DNA of 64,000 nt from Adiantum capillus-veneris (GCA_014529385.2 CM043948.1:82507760-82571759), one strand, 5' to 3'. Shown: positions 1 to 11,371, numbered from the stretch's first letter. Numbers and translations: made by a program. The notes: generated from the sequence alone by a model not told the origin.

Positions 1-815
1 TCAAAGAAAGCATTTTAGTTGTGGTTCATATATATGATTTTAAATTAAAAAGGTAATTTTCTCCTACTTTTGTTATTTATCTTTTCAAAGTATCGTGTTT
101 TAAGCCATGACGATGCTATGGATTTGAGTGAAAAATCTTAAGAAAGCATTTTAGATGTTATTTGTGGTTCATATATATGATTTAAATAAGAAATGAAAAG
201 TTTTATCCTTCTTAATTTTGTAAATGCATGGAGCTTAGGTTATGCTTGTATTCAACTTTGAGAACAAAATTTTTAAGAAGGCAAGAATGTAATAGGTCAT
301 ATATTTCCAATGTAACTGATTACAATTATTATTTTTTCTATGAAAGTGAGACTATATTAAAGTTACAAGTAAGAACACTGAGTATATCACTAGCTGTGGT
401 TTATATTTTAAGGAATTCATATATCTTATTTATGTTGCTACTTTTATGACTCTTGAAGAGGAAGGCATTATTTTTTGTGAAAAAGAAGAGCCTTTACTTA
501 TACTTTCTTTCAAGGTCTATGAATTCTGAAAAAGAAAATTGATCTAATTTGCAATTGGTGATGCTTTTGTGGAAACTTTTTGCATTGGAGTAATTGATTA
601 CAATTATTATTTTTGCTACGGAAGTGAGACTATAATAAAGTTACATGTAAGATTACTGAGTCTATCGCTTGCTGTGATTTATATTTTAAGGAATTCACAT
701 ATCTTATTTATGTTTCTATTTTTATGATTCTTGAAGAGGAAGACATTGTTTTTTTGAAAAGAAGAGTCTTCACTTATGCTTGCATTCAAGGTCCATGAGT
801 TCCAAAAATATTTGA
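1..815. repeat. AT-rich non-coding DNA with an internal direct duplication
   Basis: No convincing gene is present. A block at 318-530 (starting gattacaattatt) recurs at 596-807, offset 278 bases, with scattered substitutions. A shorter block around tggttcatatatatgattt occurs near 20-40 and again near 163-185. The duplication is old, judging by the number of mismatches. It lies directly upstream of a Ty3 integrase relic and may belong to an unrecognised part of that element or to host spacer. Confidence 0.6.
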
Positions 816-1323
816 CGAGTAAAAGATCGATACAAGAAGTATGTTGATGAGAAACAACATCAAATAACCTTCATGGAATTAGAAGAGGTATTCTTAAGTG
901 TTTTAGAGCATCACAAAGTCCAAAAATTGGTCCTACACCTAAGTTATCTCCTAGATATTTTTGTCCATTCCAAATACTCAAGTGAGTTGGTGATCTGGCC
1001 TATAAACTTTCTTTACATGCTTATTCTCATATTCATCCGATTTTTCATGTAAGTCGTTTACGTAAATGCTTGCACAAGAGTGACAATGTAATCGATCATC
1101 AGGTTTTGATAGATTATATTGAACCTCCAACCCAACCGCATGAACTCGAACGCATTCTAGACTATCATGATTTAGGAACTCATCATCATGTGCATCACCA
1201 ACCATTAGTTAAGTGGAAATATTGACTTGAAGAAGCTGCCATTTGGAAAACCATTAATGTTCTTACAAAGAAATAGCGCACTTTTGATTTTGAAGATGAA
1301 AACACTTCTCCAAGGGGGGAGTA
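816..1323 (+). pseudogene. Ty3/gypsy (chromovirus-like) integrase C-terminus with chromodomain relic
   Basis: The + strand frame reads as the end of a Ty3 polyprotein. The motif PKLSPRYFCPFQILK is near 932-975, followed by a stretch ending FHVSRLRKCL, then an IEPP block, a chromodomain-like LVKWKY and the terminal residues FEDENTSPRGE. These are hallmarks of the integrase C-terminal region of plant chromoviruses. In-frame stops (for example after ILK and after VKWKY) show it is dead. It ends on a purine tract (1311-1321) abutting an LTR start, which is the expected 3' layout. RT and the integrase core are missing upstream. Confidence 0.8.
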
Positions 1324-1324
1324 A

Positions 1325-1700
1325 TGTAAGGCCAAGGGTAATCGAGCAAGGCCCAATGGGAACAAGGCACGGGGGCTCGACCCTATATTAAGAGTCGAGG
1401 TGGGATGGGAGAAGCAGAGTTATTTCCAAAGTTCTCTTGGCCTTTCATGTATAACCCCAGTAATGGATATGGGTGATAAATACTACTTGCATTGTGGACT
1501 TCTTGTTGTTGGAGATGGCGCGCTCTACTTGCATTTCCTCCCCCAACTAGATTCTCCATGCTATGGTGGGTAAGTCTATGCTGCTTCCATTCTCTTTCTT
1601 ACTTCCATAAAGGTAGGTCTCGGTTGCTTGATCCCCGAGATGCTATAACTGATCATTGTTACCAGGTATATGGTAGTAATGTGTGTGAACACACTTAGAA
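1325..1700 (+). mobile_element. 3' LTR (start defined, end uncertain) of the chromovirus-like element
   Basis: The LTR starts TGTAAGGCC immediately after the polypurine tract ccaagggggga. A TATA-like sequence (cctatattaag) lies near 1380-1391. The terminus is not defined; a short CA-ended stretch near 1690 is one option. No second copy of this LTR was found in the window, so age and target duplication cannot be judged. Confidence 0.55.
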
Positions 1701-2034
1701 CTACTTGTGAACTTTTTTTCCTCATTAGGAGTTTTGTTTACCCGTGTATTGTATATACGGCCACTGCTTCAAATAATTTTTGTTGAGAGTCCTAGACCTG
1801 GGGACCTGTGTGCTTTTCCTAGCCATCCTTGTCTATTCTTATAGATAGGCCCCCTCACTAGTTCTCCACTGGGCCGTGCCCGCGGACCCTTGGCCTCTTG
1901 ATACTAGTGAGAGGCCTAGAGCTAGGAAACCAAGTCCTCCTTCTAGCCATCCTTGTCTATTCTTATTTTGACATGAATCCACATTTGTTCCTTACTAGGC
2001 TGTACCCACCCTTGGCCTCACACTTTTCCAATCC
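1701..2034. other. Spacer without a recognised gene
   Basis: No coding signal was recognised. A 25-base stretch (cctagccatccttgtctatt and following bases) occurs twice, near 1817 and 1943, indicating a local duplication. It separates the plus-strand Ty3 LTR from the minus-strand copia relic. Confidence 0.5.
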
Positions 2035-3480
2035 TTTATAAGGTTGGAATGCTCAAAACCATGCCTTGAATCTTTAGCATACACATGCTATTGAAGCTCA
2101 AATGTCCATACCTTTTATGCCATAACTCTAGGGGTGTGAGAGGGGTTGATTGTTCACCATCAAAAGCTTAAAATGTTGAAGGCGCTCTTTCCATTCTTCT
2201 TTCCTTTGGCAATCACTTTGTAGTGATTCTTTGGATCTCTAATGCAGCATTGGCTACCTTCAACCTCCACTTTAAGACCCTTTTCTTTCATAGCTCCATG
2301 GTAGTAAGTGTACATTGCCAAGAGTCTATTACATTCATGTGCCCAATTTAATGGGTATGTCTCCTTTCCCTAAGTATTAGGAGTGCTATCTATTGTGTAC
2401 ATGGCTCCATTATGAGTAGCACCTAAGTTAGAAAAGTACTCAGCATGTGAGGTCATGTGGGAGCTTGCCCCACTATCAATCCACCATGGTTCTTCTTGAC
2501 TATGAGTTCCCATCTCTTCCAAAGGTAGCAATGGTGTGTCCTCCGAGAAGGACTGTGAGCTTCCTTCTCCATCTTCTCCATCCATGTAGTTGGTTGATTT
2601 TCCCTTCCAATCATCTTGGTTGCTCTGGTAATCCTTATCAAGAGGCCCCTCCTTGATCTTCTTGACTATGAGTTCCCATCTCTTCCAAAGATAGCAAGGA
2701 TGTATCCTCTTGGAAGCAATGTGAGCTTCCTTCTCCATATTCTCCCTCCATGTAGTTGGTCGATCTTCCCTTCCAATCATCTTGGATGCTCCTGCAATCC
2801 TTATCAAGATGCCCATACCTTGAGCATTGTATGGAATGATAGCTGCCTCTACCTCTTCCTCTTGCTCTACCTCTAAATGAATGGCTTCCTATAACATATG
2901 CAAGATAGTTACCTCCAAAAGATTGTTGATCTTGGTTGGTGTTGGGCTGATTTCTTCTTCTTCCTCTTTGTAAGGTGGATCTTCCTCTTACTCTTGCTGC
3001 AGTAAAGAGAGCTCTATCATTGATATTTGGAGGTGTTGCTCTTCCTCCATCATGTTATGTCCTCATGTCTACTTGCCTTTGGTCTTCATCTCTAAGAATT
3101 TGTTCCATCTCACCAAGGGATGGATTCTCCCTTAAGATGAAGAGCCATTGAACTAAGCCCTAATATCCATCTCTAATCCATGAATGATGATTCTAGAGAG
3201 TTCATTTTCTGACATCTTATCTCTAGTAGCTAATAGTTGTTGATGTAGAATCTTCACCCTCTTGATGAAGCTTATAGCATCCTTTCTTTGGTTCCTCTTG
3301 GTGTTGGTAAGTTCATCTCTCAAGGATTCTTGCCTTGAGGTGCTCTTGGATTCATGAATGTTCTTCAATGTATCCAAAGACTTCTTGGGAGTCTTCACAT
3401 CCATTAGATGGCTGAGAACGTCATCTTCATCATGTGGACTGCAAACATAACATTCTTGTCCCATTTATCCATCTCCTCTT
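2035..3480 (-). pseudogene. Ty1/copia gag-protease-GAG-pre-integrase relic
   Basis: Read on the minus strand, 3464-3153 gives a UBN2-type copia gag segment (two helical blocks ending in RIIIHGLEMDIRA). Near 2850-2815 a zinc knuckle CSRYGHLDKDC is seen. Near 2480-2440 is the copia protease signature WWIDSGASSHMT. Near 2130-2090 is the GAG-pre-integrase motif LWHKRYGHLSF. The domain order is that of copia. The protease is cut short: about 40 residues after the active site the frame jumps to the pre-integrase segment, so there is an internal deletion. Frameshifts separate gag from the knuckle. Integrase and RT are absent. Confidence 0.8.
2495..2815 (-). repeat. 166-bp tandem duplication inside the copia relic
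   Basis: The segment starting cttgactatgagttcccat at 2495 is repeated at 2661, a period of 166 bases, with several substitutions. It covers the stretch between the zinc knuckle and the protease, so the knuckle-protease linker was duplicated in this copy. 166 is not a multiple of three, so the duplication itself shifts the frame. Confidence 0.8.
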
Positions 3481-3614
3481 GGTATCTCCATAGAAACCAT
3501 CTCCTAGCAGTCTTGGAAGAAGAGTAGAGACTCCATCTTCACCTTCCAAGTTGCATTGTCCAAAAAGGGGTTTTGAGAGGTGATCCAAGAAGGCAAAGGG
3601 GGACTTTGGCTGTG

Positions 3615-3617
<3 letters not shown>

Positions 3618-3661
<44 letters not shown>
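3618..3661. repeat. (GA)n microsatellite
   Basis: Uninterrupted GA dinucleotide run. It gives rise to spurious Ser-Leu open frames on the minus strand. Confidence 0.95.
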
Positions 3662-3663
<2 letters not shown>

Positions 3664-4082
3664 GCACAACACAAAAAAAATTGCACATGAGACACCCGGA
3701 GAACCCAAAATGTGTATTGCTTAAGAAATTTAAAGCTTGATTACAAACTTAGCCTCTAACATACGTAATCTTCCTCTTCCCCCTCCTCGCTCTTTCTCGT
3801 CCGATGTTTGCATTCTTCTTAGCCTCACCTGATTCCTTTGCTTCTTAGAATTTTTCACAAACACACCTTGAACTAGTCTTTGTAACCTCTAAAACTGCAT
3901 AAGAGAGAGGGATAGAGTGCTTCCTAGAAAAAGCCCTTGTCTCCTTGATCTTCTACTTCTTCTTCACGCTTGTCGAGATTGCAAAAAGCAACTTCCCCTT
4001 CTCCAAAGCTTCTCTGCGTACCCCAAGACCTTCTGATATCCCTTCCTCTTAAGGCACGCCCTTCCTTCTTCCCAAGGCACAC
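3662..4082. other. Spacer without a recognised gene
   Basis: Pyrimidine-rich sequence without a recognisable coding region, RNA or LTR boundary. It lies between two microsatellites. Confidence 0.45.
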
Positions 4083-4084
4083 TC

Positions 4085-4146
<62 letters not shown>

Positions 4147-4197
4147 TATATATATATATATATATATATATATGTAGAGAGAGAGAGAGAGAGAGAG
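4083..4197. repeat. Compound CT/TA/GA/TA/GA microsatellite
   Basis: Ordered blocks of (CT)n, (TA)n, (GA)n, (TA)n and (GA)n. The array is quasi-palindromic: the CT block can pair with the downstream GA blocks and the TA blocks are self-complementary, so it could extrude as a cruciform or fold as RNA hairpins. Confidence 0.95.
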
Positions 4198-4291
4198 CTC
4201 CCAATTCCCTGTTCAACTGCCCTCCAAAACAACCTACCTTCTTCTTGTCCCCCCCTTTTTGCATTCCCCACCAACTTATCTAAAAACAACT

Positions 4292-4465
4292 GCCTCTTAC
4301 TAGCATTGATGCTAGTGGGAATTCCCTCTCAATGCCATAGGAGGCGACATCTCTAGGTGCACCAACTTTCAAAAAAGAACTTCCCCCTACTAGCATCGAT
4401 GCTAGTGGGAATTCCCTCTCGGTGCCATAGCAAGTGGCATCTCTAGCTGCACCAAATCTTGTGCT
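4292..4465. repeat. 90-bp tandem repeat carrying a 16-bp palindrome
   Basis: Two copies of about 90 bases. Copy 2 contains the perfect palindrome CTAGCATCGATGCTAG at 4390-4405; copy 1 has the same site with one mismatch (CTAGCATTGATGCTAG, 4300-4315). Each palindrome is followed by tgggaattccctctc and a tgccatag block. No coding sense was recognised. Confidence 0.8.
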
Positions 4466-4754
4466 TTTTATGCCAAAAAGTAGCGTTGATGATAGTGTCG
4501 GCAATGAAACACAAATGGCATTTCATTGTAGACACCATTTGAGCTCTATAGAGCCTCCTACGAGTGCTATAATCCCCCTCCTCTTCTTGTCATCACTATC
4601 TGCATGCCTTGCTTTTGTTTCCTCCTTTCGCCTTCACATTACCCTTCCCTTATTTTAATTATGGGTGGTTGTATTGGCCAAGATCAAATTACTTTGGGTG
4701 GCCCTATGCAATGCCATGACCACCAGCATCGTATGCATGTTGAACAAAGCAATG

Positions 4755-5032
4755 CTAATCACAACCAATGTCCTTGATTAGAAATGGTATAGGACAAAAG
4801 CAATTGAAAGCTTCCTTGGCATTTCCATGTTGGGCATATTCTGCAATCAATGTACTCGAGAAAGCAAAATTTTGGACCACGAGCTCTTCAAGCACGCTTT
4901 GTGCCTTCCAAAGTGCACCACATTTGGCATACATATTAACCAAGGCATTGCCATACTCAACACACACACCCCAAACTCAAACCATTGACCTTTTACCCAA
5001 AAATTCCTCTGCATTTGAGACCATTGCCACAT
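4755..5032 (-). pseudogene. PPR (pentatricopeptide repeat) protein fragment
   Basis: The minus strand encodes GNALVNMYAKCGALWKAQ and then LIAEYAQHGNAKEAFNCF, which fit consecutive PLS-class PPR motifs of land-plant organelle RNA-processing factors. Only about two repeats remain. A short (TG)n run near 4960 marks a frameshift between the first part and the GNALV motif, and no E or DYW domain follows. Known function of the family: sequence-specific RNA binding in mitochondria or plastids. This copy is too short to act. The residue style (KAQ.VLEEL, YAQHG) recalls fern and lycophyte PPR proteins from memory, a weak taxonomic hint. Confidence 0.75.
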
Positions 5033-5195
5033 AAAAGCTATCCATTAACAACAAACATTTAACCATAACTATCTTACTTAAAAATCCAACCCAAGCACAA
5101 TAAATCCCATTAAACTATTGCTCTTGTCACCCACATTCCTGTTAAGTATGGAGCCTGATTTACCCTTGTAATTTTCTGTGGTAAAAGCGCACATT

Positions 5196-5884
5196 TGTAA
5201 GGCCCCCATTATGAGGAGAAGCCATCGTGCGTGAAGGAAAATCACTCACCGGAAACCAAAATTTTCACGGACAAGAATCAGGGGCAACTTTAAGGGCCAA
5301 CTTTTTTTCCCTCGCCGGAATATTCCTTTTCGCCGGAATATTATGGCCGGATGGCGGCCGGAAAGTGGTCGAAAAACAACCGGTCGGTTGGCCGGTGGCC
5401 GGTGGTCGGAAGTCAATGGCTGATGGCCGGTGGCCGAATTCAAAAGCGGACTTGTCTTCTCAAGGGCGGCCACACATGGGCGGATTGGAGGGTCCGATTT
5501 GGACTTATCTACACAAGGGTGGCTACACATGGCTGCCTCTCATGAGAGAGGACAACCCTTTTGGCCTATAAAAGGAGGCCATTTCTACACACATTTTACA
5601 GTGTGTGAAGTTGATGCAACAAGGTGAGTGTGAGGTGGTGAGAGTGAAGCAAGGCGGGAGCTCCATTAAGGGTATAATCCCTTTGTAAACTACTTCTTGT
5701 TTTGAAGTACTAAAGCCATTGAGTGGCTGCTTTCCCGTGGACGTAGCCCACATTGGGTGAACCACGTATATCGTGTGTACTCTCTCTCTCTCTCTCTAAT
5801 CTATAATCTCGTGTATGTAAATCTGTCTCTCTCCATTAAGTAATCTACTCAATTATCTATTTAGCTACGTCTTATTTCCTAACA
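5196..5884 (+). mobile_element. LTR (5' LTR by position) of a copia-type element
   Basis: The 689-base LTR starts TGTAAGGCCCCC and ends TTTCCTAACA. A TATA box (ctataaaagg, 5566-5575) sits where an LTR promoter is expected. A primer-binding-like site follows two bases after the end (5887), so this is the 5' LTR of a plus-strand element. Its internal region is not recognisable downstream and no partner LTR was seen. Confidence 0.75.
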
Positions 5885-5886
5885 AC

Positions 5887-5898
5887 TGGTATTAGAGA
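5887..5898 (+). promoter_or_regulatory. Primer-binding site, initiator tRNA-Met type
   Basis: TGGTATTAGAGA matches the plant LTR-element consensus TGGTATCAGAGC, complementary to the 3' end of initiator tRNA-Met, with a C-to-T change. It is placed two bases after the LTR end. Confidence 0.75.
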
Positions 5899-7167
5899 AA
5901 GGTTTGCTCGTCGGCCATCCTTCTTTGAGACATATTCCACATGTGGTGAAAATGATTCTCTAGGACTGAGACTGGCGCCTGATTCTTAATGATGTGTCGC
6001 GACGAAGTCCCTACGTTCTGGTCGCATCCATTTATCAGACCATTTGGAGCACACCGTATCAGGAACAATTTCAGTGGCCAGAAATTGTCGGGTACTCAGT
6101 ACAGATTTGTTGCGATGACAACTGTTGTGAAACCACCTTAACGGAGGGTCGTTTCTACATATAGCCAAGTATGCTAAGTTACTGAGAATGTCTCATGGTT
6201 GGTACCTAGGTGTGATTGATCTTTCACATTCTGTTATGGTCCAACTCTTGTTGAAAGGCTTTCACTTACGTACCGTGGAAAGTCTCGTCATGGAATTGCG
6301 GTTTGGATAAATTTGTGTTAAATGCATGCACACTAGGTGTTATGGGCCCTACTATTTAACACTGATTTATTTGGAGCGGCATGCCAATTCATGGACTTTT
6401 AATCTCTTTGCACCTTTTTGCAATGCATGTGCAATCTCTTCTGCAGATTTGTTATGAGTTTACACGCTGCCATACAAGACACTGGCTCAGGATGGGTGTC
6501 TATGGTTGGATGCTATAAACTCTAGGAGCTTAATCCAGTCCACCCGCTTTCGACCTAGTTGGTTGTCTTCACTCCATATAAAATGTATGGCTGGATACTC
6601 AATGATTGAGTCCTAGTTTACCGACCGTCAGGGAAGACTATCTGTAAGTGGTTGGGGAACAACACCTCACTCTTACTGCTGCTATTCATCTCGTGTTGGA
6701 TAGGCAACTTACAAATATTTCTTTTGTTAAAGGATCTGCTAAGAGCATACGTTAGCACAACGCATTTCTAAATAGATGATTTTCTCCCTATTCTAGAATT
6801 TGCTTAAGTACGGTTTTCAACTTTGAACACCTGTTGTGGTGGGGTTGGAGATTGTTTCAATAGTTTCATACGTCATGGACTTACCAGGTGTGCTGACAAA
6901 GTATGTTGGCAAGTGACCTTCATTAGGGATGAACATGTAGTTCTTTGTGTTCCAAAGCTATTTAGAATTCTAACAAGAGGACACTCCCTATCTATGAACT
7001 TTTCAAGATACTCACGCGAGTAGGAAATCTGGCTCATAACTGCATGGAAAGTTACGCCAAGGTTTCCTTGCATTATTCCAATACCTTCAAAAGATCTGAA
7101 AACTGGTTATGCCTTTGGACAACTCTTAGTTGTGGTTACTCGTTTACAGTACTCAAGCGAGTTATAA
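5899..7167. other. Unassigned internal sequence
   Basis: No gag, protease or host gene was recognised in any frame, although the preceding LTR and primer site predict an element interior. Codons are heavily interrupted. Either this is a decayed leader or the element was replaced by other sequence. Confidence 0.4.
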
Positions 7168-7388
7168 ATGGAGTTACCATTTAGGCCCAAGTGGTTGCAA
7201 AAGGACAACAACGTTGAAAATCATGATGTTGCTCTTGGTTTCATTGAACCTCCTCACTGCACCAATTATCGGTCATACAGACAACTGGCTCACGTATGGG
7301 ACGTCAATAAAGAAAACATCAGTATCCTTAAGAAGATATTACTACTTATGTTTTCGAGGACGAAAACTCTTCCTTAAGGGGGGAGTAA
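7168..7388 (+). pseudogene. Ty3/gypsy polyprotein C-terminus relic
   Basis: An IEPP motif near 7240 is followed, after a frame change, by the terminal residues FEDENSSLRGE and stop at 7386-7388. This ending is nearly identical to that at 1290-1323, so two related chromovirus-like elements occur. A polypurine tract (aaggggggag) overlaps the coding end and leads directly into an LTR start. Confidence 0.65.
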
Positions 7389-7600
7389 TGTCAGGACAAG
7401 GGTCCTACGGGGCAAGGCCCAACCTAGGGGGTCAGGGACCTAGGCCAAGGGCCTGGACTGGACCAGTGTGGACTGGGGATCCGCTTAGGGCAAGAGCTAC
7501 GATCTAGGCCTATATAAAGGGCGGTAGGGAGGAGGATCCTATGTCTCAGTTCCCTAGGCCTTACAAGACCTACCAACCTACCTGTTTAGGGATTGTTATA
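7389..7600 (+). mobile_element. LTR of the chromovirus-like element, probably truncated
   Basis: The LTR begins TGTCAGGACAAGG right after the polypurine tract and carries a TATA box cctatataaagg near 7509-7520. Its end is unclear. The gag frame of the next element begins at about 7615 with no visible primer site, which suggests a junction within or just after this LTR. Confidence 0.55.
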
Positions 7601-7614
7601 ACAACAACTTTGTT

Positions 7615-9290
7615 ATGATGACTCACAAGGAGGTAGAACAAACCAAATATCAAGGGTATTCCATAAGGGATTTGATATTAGGACAAGGACCAGAAACAAT
7701 TCCAAGAGATGAAAACCGTGAGAGATCATCTCAGAGTAATGTTAAGAAACCAGAAACCACCTCATCACAAAGAAAACCAGGTGACACTAAGGCCAGTCCA
7801 GGGCTACATGATTCACTATTTCCAATAGACTGGTTTGATGGACCCGGAACAGGACCAACTGCTAGGAGACCGGGAGTTGAACCAAACATACGCGTCAAAC
7901 CAGTTGATTTTCAGAAATGGGTCAGAAAATACAATGGATCAGGGGATCCATATGACCACTCAACAAGCTTTAAGCAAGTGCTAAGAGCAAAGCGTATATT
8001 CAGTTTCCATACTCAATTCGAGGGTTTGGAATGACATTAGAAGGAAAAGCATTGACATGGTTCCAAAACATTCCACCAAGGTCAATCATGGAGTTAAACA
8101 CATTACCTCAAGGATCTGTAGCTGCTTGTTTCAAAACGGGGTTGAAACATAATACAGTAGCTCAAATCTACAGCTTTAAATAGAAACATGGTGAATCTGT
8201 TAGGGATTGTGCAACTCGAATGAAACAATACATTGCCAGATGCCCAGGGCTAGAGATACCTACAGAAAAACGACTCATATCTTTATTTCTAGAGGGACTG
8301 CTAAACAAAGGACTTCATGCTATACTATATAGCAAGAAGCATACAACCCTAGAAGAGTGTGTGCCAGATGCTATTGACTTAGGAGACAATTGTGATATTT
8401 TCAATGAAGAAGATGTCCTTAAGGATAACTAAAGCGAGAAAACAACATCCACTAAACCAGCACAAGTAGGAATGGCTGCTGCAGCACCGCTTTCAGCCAT
8501 AGAAGATATGCTCAAAAGGATGAACGAAATGAGGAACAACATGAAAAAAGCACCTATGAGGGGACCAGGACAAGGGATACCTCAATAGGGACAACCAGTT
8601 AGGCCACAAAAATGGTGTGCAATCGAGGGTAAATGGACCAACCATGAGACCCACGAGTGCTACTTCCGACCAAAGAATGATGGGAATGCTCAGTACATGC
8701 CTATGAGGCCACAAGGACAACCCATGTACAAATATCAGCCTAATATGGCCCAAGCTCAAAGGCCACCGATGGGTATGGAAAGACCTCAACCTATATTGGG
8801 TCAACAACCTCCATATCCAAGACATAATGCAGTGCCTATAAGGTACATGCATTTTGAAGGAGTCATAGATGAACAAGCATTAGTGCCTGTTACACCCTAT
8901 GCAGAGCTTAGTAATGGTAGAGAGAGATTGGTATAATTCACATCCATCACCGATGGAGAAACCTGTGACTTATGCTCCACCAGAGCTCGCACGAATGTAT
9001 TACATAGCTAATCAAGGTGTCAGACCTCCCATGGTAAGACCCATGATTAATCCAAGAAGAGGAAAATTGTCACAACTGTGGTGCAGATGATCATTGGAAA
9101 AATGAATGCCCAGAGCCTCACAAAAAACTCAAGCCAATTGAAGCTTATTGCATACAATGTTGCAAAAAGGGAGGACACTTCCCACAAGATTGTCCAAAAA
9201 AATCATTTAAACAAGGGTAAAACAGTAGTAAATGTGGTCCAAGTGATTCCTAGTAGCTCATCTAAGAGTGAATCGATTGTTTAAATCAAG
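7615..9290 (+). pseudogene. Ty3/gypsy gag (capsid and nucleocapsid) relic
   Basis: The opening frame carries KWVRKYNGSGDPYDHSTSF (about 7912-7970), the N-terminal signature of the retrotransposon gag domain. A shifted frame then gives ALTWFQNIPPRSI and, from 8220, a helix-rich capsid end. A Pro/Gln/Met-rich stretch (8697-8936) leads to the nucleocapsid: the first knuckle CHNCGADDHWKNEC (about 9068-9109) is a proper CX2CX4HX4C. The second, CIQCCKKGGHFPQDC, has one residue too many between Cys and His. Several frameshifts and stops make it non-functional. It heads the Ty3 relic that runs to about 12,920. Confidence 0.8.
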
Positions 9291-9364
9291 GTAATCACTA
9301 GAGGCCAGGCTAAGAAAAAGAAACACAACTCCTCTGATGATTCGGGAAATACAAAAATTTCCTA

Positions 9365-9780
9365 AGACCCCAACCCCCCTTTATAAAAGGAGAATTGGGT
9401 GGGTGACGGGGTTGATATCCTGCATGCATGCTACTTGAAAAATAGATACCCAGAGGCACTTACGTGGGCCCTTGGCCGTAAGGCCGAGGATAATGGCCTG
9501 GTGTGGTGTTATTGCGTGTCTATTTATTAGTTGGCTATAATCATACCGTTTAGACAATCGTACATTAATCTTTAATCCTAAAAACCTAGTCGCCTAAACC
9601 GATTATCATAACATCTCGAATTTTCATGGACTTTTTTCAAAGTCAGAGGCAGGTTAAGTCAATATTAAGTGTAAGTAACAAGGCTACGTATGACAATCGA
9701 GACTGCTTGATTGGTCCTATTTGCCAATCAAGCCTCGCATGCACTCAGTTAGTCGGCTTAGAATCCTAATCTCATCAAAG
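9365..9780. other. Non-coding insert within the gag-protease spacer
   Basis: The reading frame that follows the zinc knuckles stops at about 9364. It is followed by ~415 bases dense in stop codons containing ctttataaaagg (a TATA-like motif near 9380). Basic, helical coding sequence resumes near 9790. This pattern suits a solo LTR or other insertion, but no clean TG...CA ends or target duplication were identified. Confidence 0.35.
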
Positions 9781-9789
9781 GATCAAAAG

Positions 9790-10650
9790 AAGCAGAAGCA
9801 AAAGATATGAGATGAGAAAACAAAAACAACGGGTTGAAATCGAGGAGAAAGCAAAAAAGCTATTCCACAAAAAGGTGAAAGAAACTGGAAGCGAAATCAA
9901 AGAAACAACCCTGAAATCTGGAGGATCAATTTTGGTTGATAAAATTTTTGAGCCTATTAATGCAACCTTGGAAGCTTAGACTGAAAGCAGGCCAAAACAT
10001 GGAAAACAAATGGAAAAACTATCCCTCTCCAGACATGGAAGCAGCTAAGCTTGAAGCTTATCAAAATTTGGTAAGAATCACGCAAGAAATGCTGGAAAAA
10101 CAAAAACCCAAGCTTAAAAGTATCGCAAAACCTGAGGAGCTTGTGGTAAGAGATACTAAAGAAAAATCTGAAGTGGTGGTAGAACCCTACCTTCAAACAA
10201 AAGAATTGGAACTTATAGTGCCGGACAACGAAGATGCCTTAGACGGAATTCCATTTGTCGAGGAAGACTAGCCATGACACTTATGGGAAAACGTTAGAGA
10301 GATCAATGATGGGAGCCTAACTTTAAAGTCAGCTCCTATAGAGGAAGTTTGGTTGGACAACCTACCTCCTGATATAAACATGGATGTACAATCCTTGTAT
10401 GGGGATTGCGGATCTGAAGCTTTAGGAATGTTGAAACCATTGACCTTGAAATATATACCCTCTTACTTGGGAGATAACGAAGATGAATCCATAGTGTGTA
10501 AGACAACTCAAGTAAAAAGAGCTGAACAGACCCTAGAAGTAGAAAACATTCATTCAATCATATCTACACCCATCCAATGCACTCTTACCTTGGGGAAATT
10601 GTTAAACTCGGACCATATTTATGGAATGATCTACAGAAAACCCTAGAGAA
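9790..10650 (+). pseudogene. Spacer ORFs between gag and protease
   Basis: Two readable pieces: a Lys/Glu-rich, coiled-coil-like stretch (about 9,936-10,271) and a segment from 10,353 to 10,646 containing LPPDINMDVQSLYGD. No named domain was recognised. Position between the zinc knuckles and the protease of the same plus-strand relic suggests a spacer of the polyprotein. Frameshifts separate the pieces. Confidence 0.5.
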
Positions 10651-10739
10651 GGTGGGGATAACGGAGCTAATCTCAAAAAAATGAGAAAATTTGAAAACGA
10701 AATGGACAACAAAGAGACTTGATCAGTTCCAATTAGCAA

Positions 10740-11228
10740 AGGCGGAGAATATTACGAAGGGGAAGAAGGAAACACAACCCTTCCAGTGAAATATAATGAC
10801 ATTGAAACCATGGCAATACTGGATAGTGGAGTAGGCATAGCCATAACCATGAAAGCAGTATGGGAATCCTGGGGACAACCAGCCATTAAACAAACTCAAA
10901 TGAAATTGCAATTGGCTGACGGACACATTGAAAGACCATTAGGGCTGATTGAAAAAGTGATAGTCAATTCCTGTGTGGAATTGAATATCAACACACTTTT
11001 GCCATAGTAGACTTTGGGAAAAAAATCAAGTGCGAAATCATATTGGGAAGACCTTTCATGCGACAGGTACAGCTTATCCAAGATTGGGGAAACAACTATC
11101 TGTACTTGAAGCATGTGGGATCTATAACAAGAATTAATTTAAAAGATCACACTTATAGAGATGTCTTGAAAACACCCATACAAGAGTTTGATTCAATCTC
11201 TTCCGCTGAAACTAAGCTTCCATCCTAG
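10740..11228 (+). pseudogene. Ty3 retropepsin (aspartic protease) relic
   Basis: AILDSGVGIAI near 10812 contains the D-S-G catalytic triad, and ILGRPFM near 11040 is the conserved motif close to the retropepsin C-terminus. The spacing between them is normal. A frameshift between about 10,990 and 11,040 breaks the frame. In the intact family this protease cleaves the Gag-Pol polyprotein during particle maturation. Confidence 0.75.
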
Positions 11229-11371
11229 TTAAACAAAGAAATTCTTATTTGGATGTGTGGAGCTTCAGAAAACGGGAGTTTAAAACGAGAAGAATGTATT
11301 TTAGAAAGGGATTGCACAGACAAAGCCTATGTACTTGAACCCTTTCCAGAACATTTGTTTGAGCCATTTGA

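Noticed and set aside
3430-3708. Minus-strand frames with Ser-Leu runs (also at 4,049-4,289, 14,682-15,052, 15,949-16,300, 37,424-37,796)
   Set aside because: Products of CT/GA microsatellites read as Ser-Leu or Arg-Glu; no flanking domain supports a gene.
5246-5627. Several overlapping open frames in the GC-rich block 5,227-5,627
   Set aside because: They fall wholly inside an LTR (5,196-5,884) and are low-complexity gcc-ggt-ggc translations without a domain.
5899-7140. Possible copia gag-pol expected after the LTR and primer site at 5,196-5,898
   Set aside because: No UBN2, zinc knuckle, protease, integrase or RT motif could be read in any frame.
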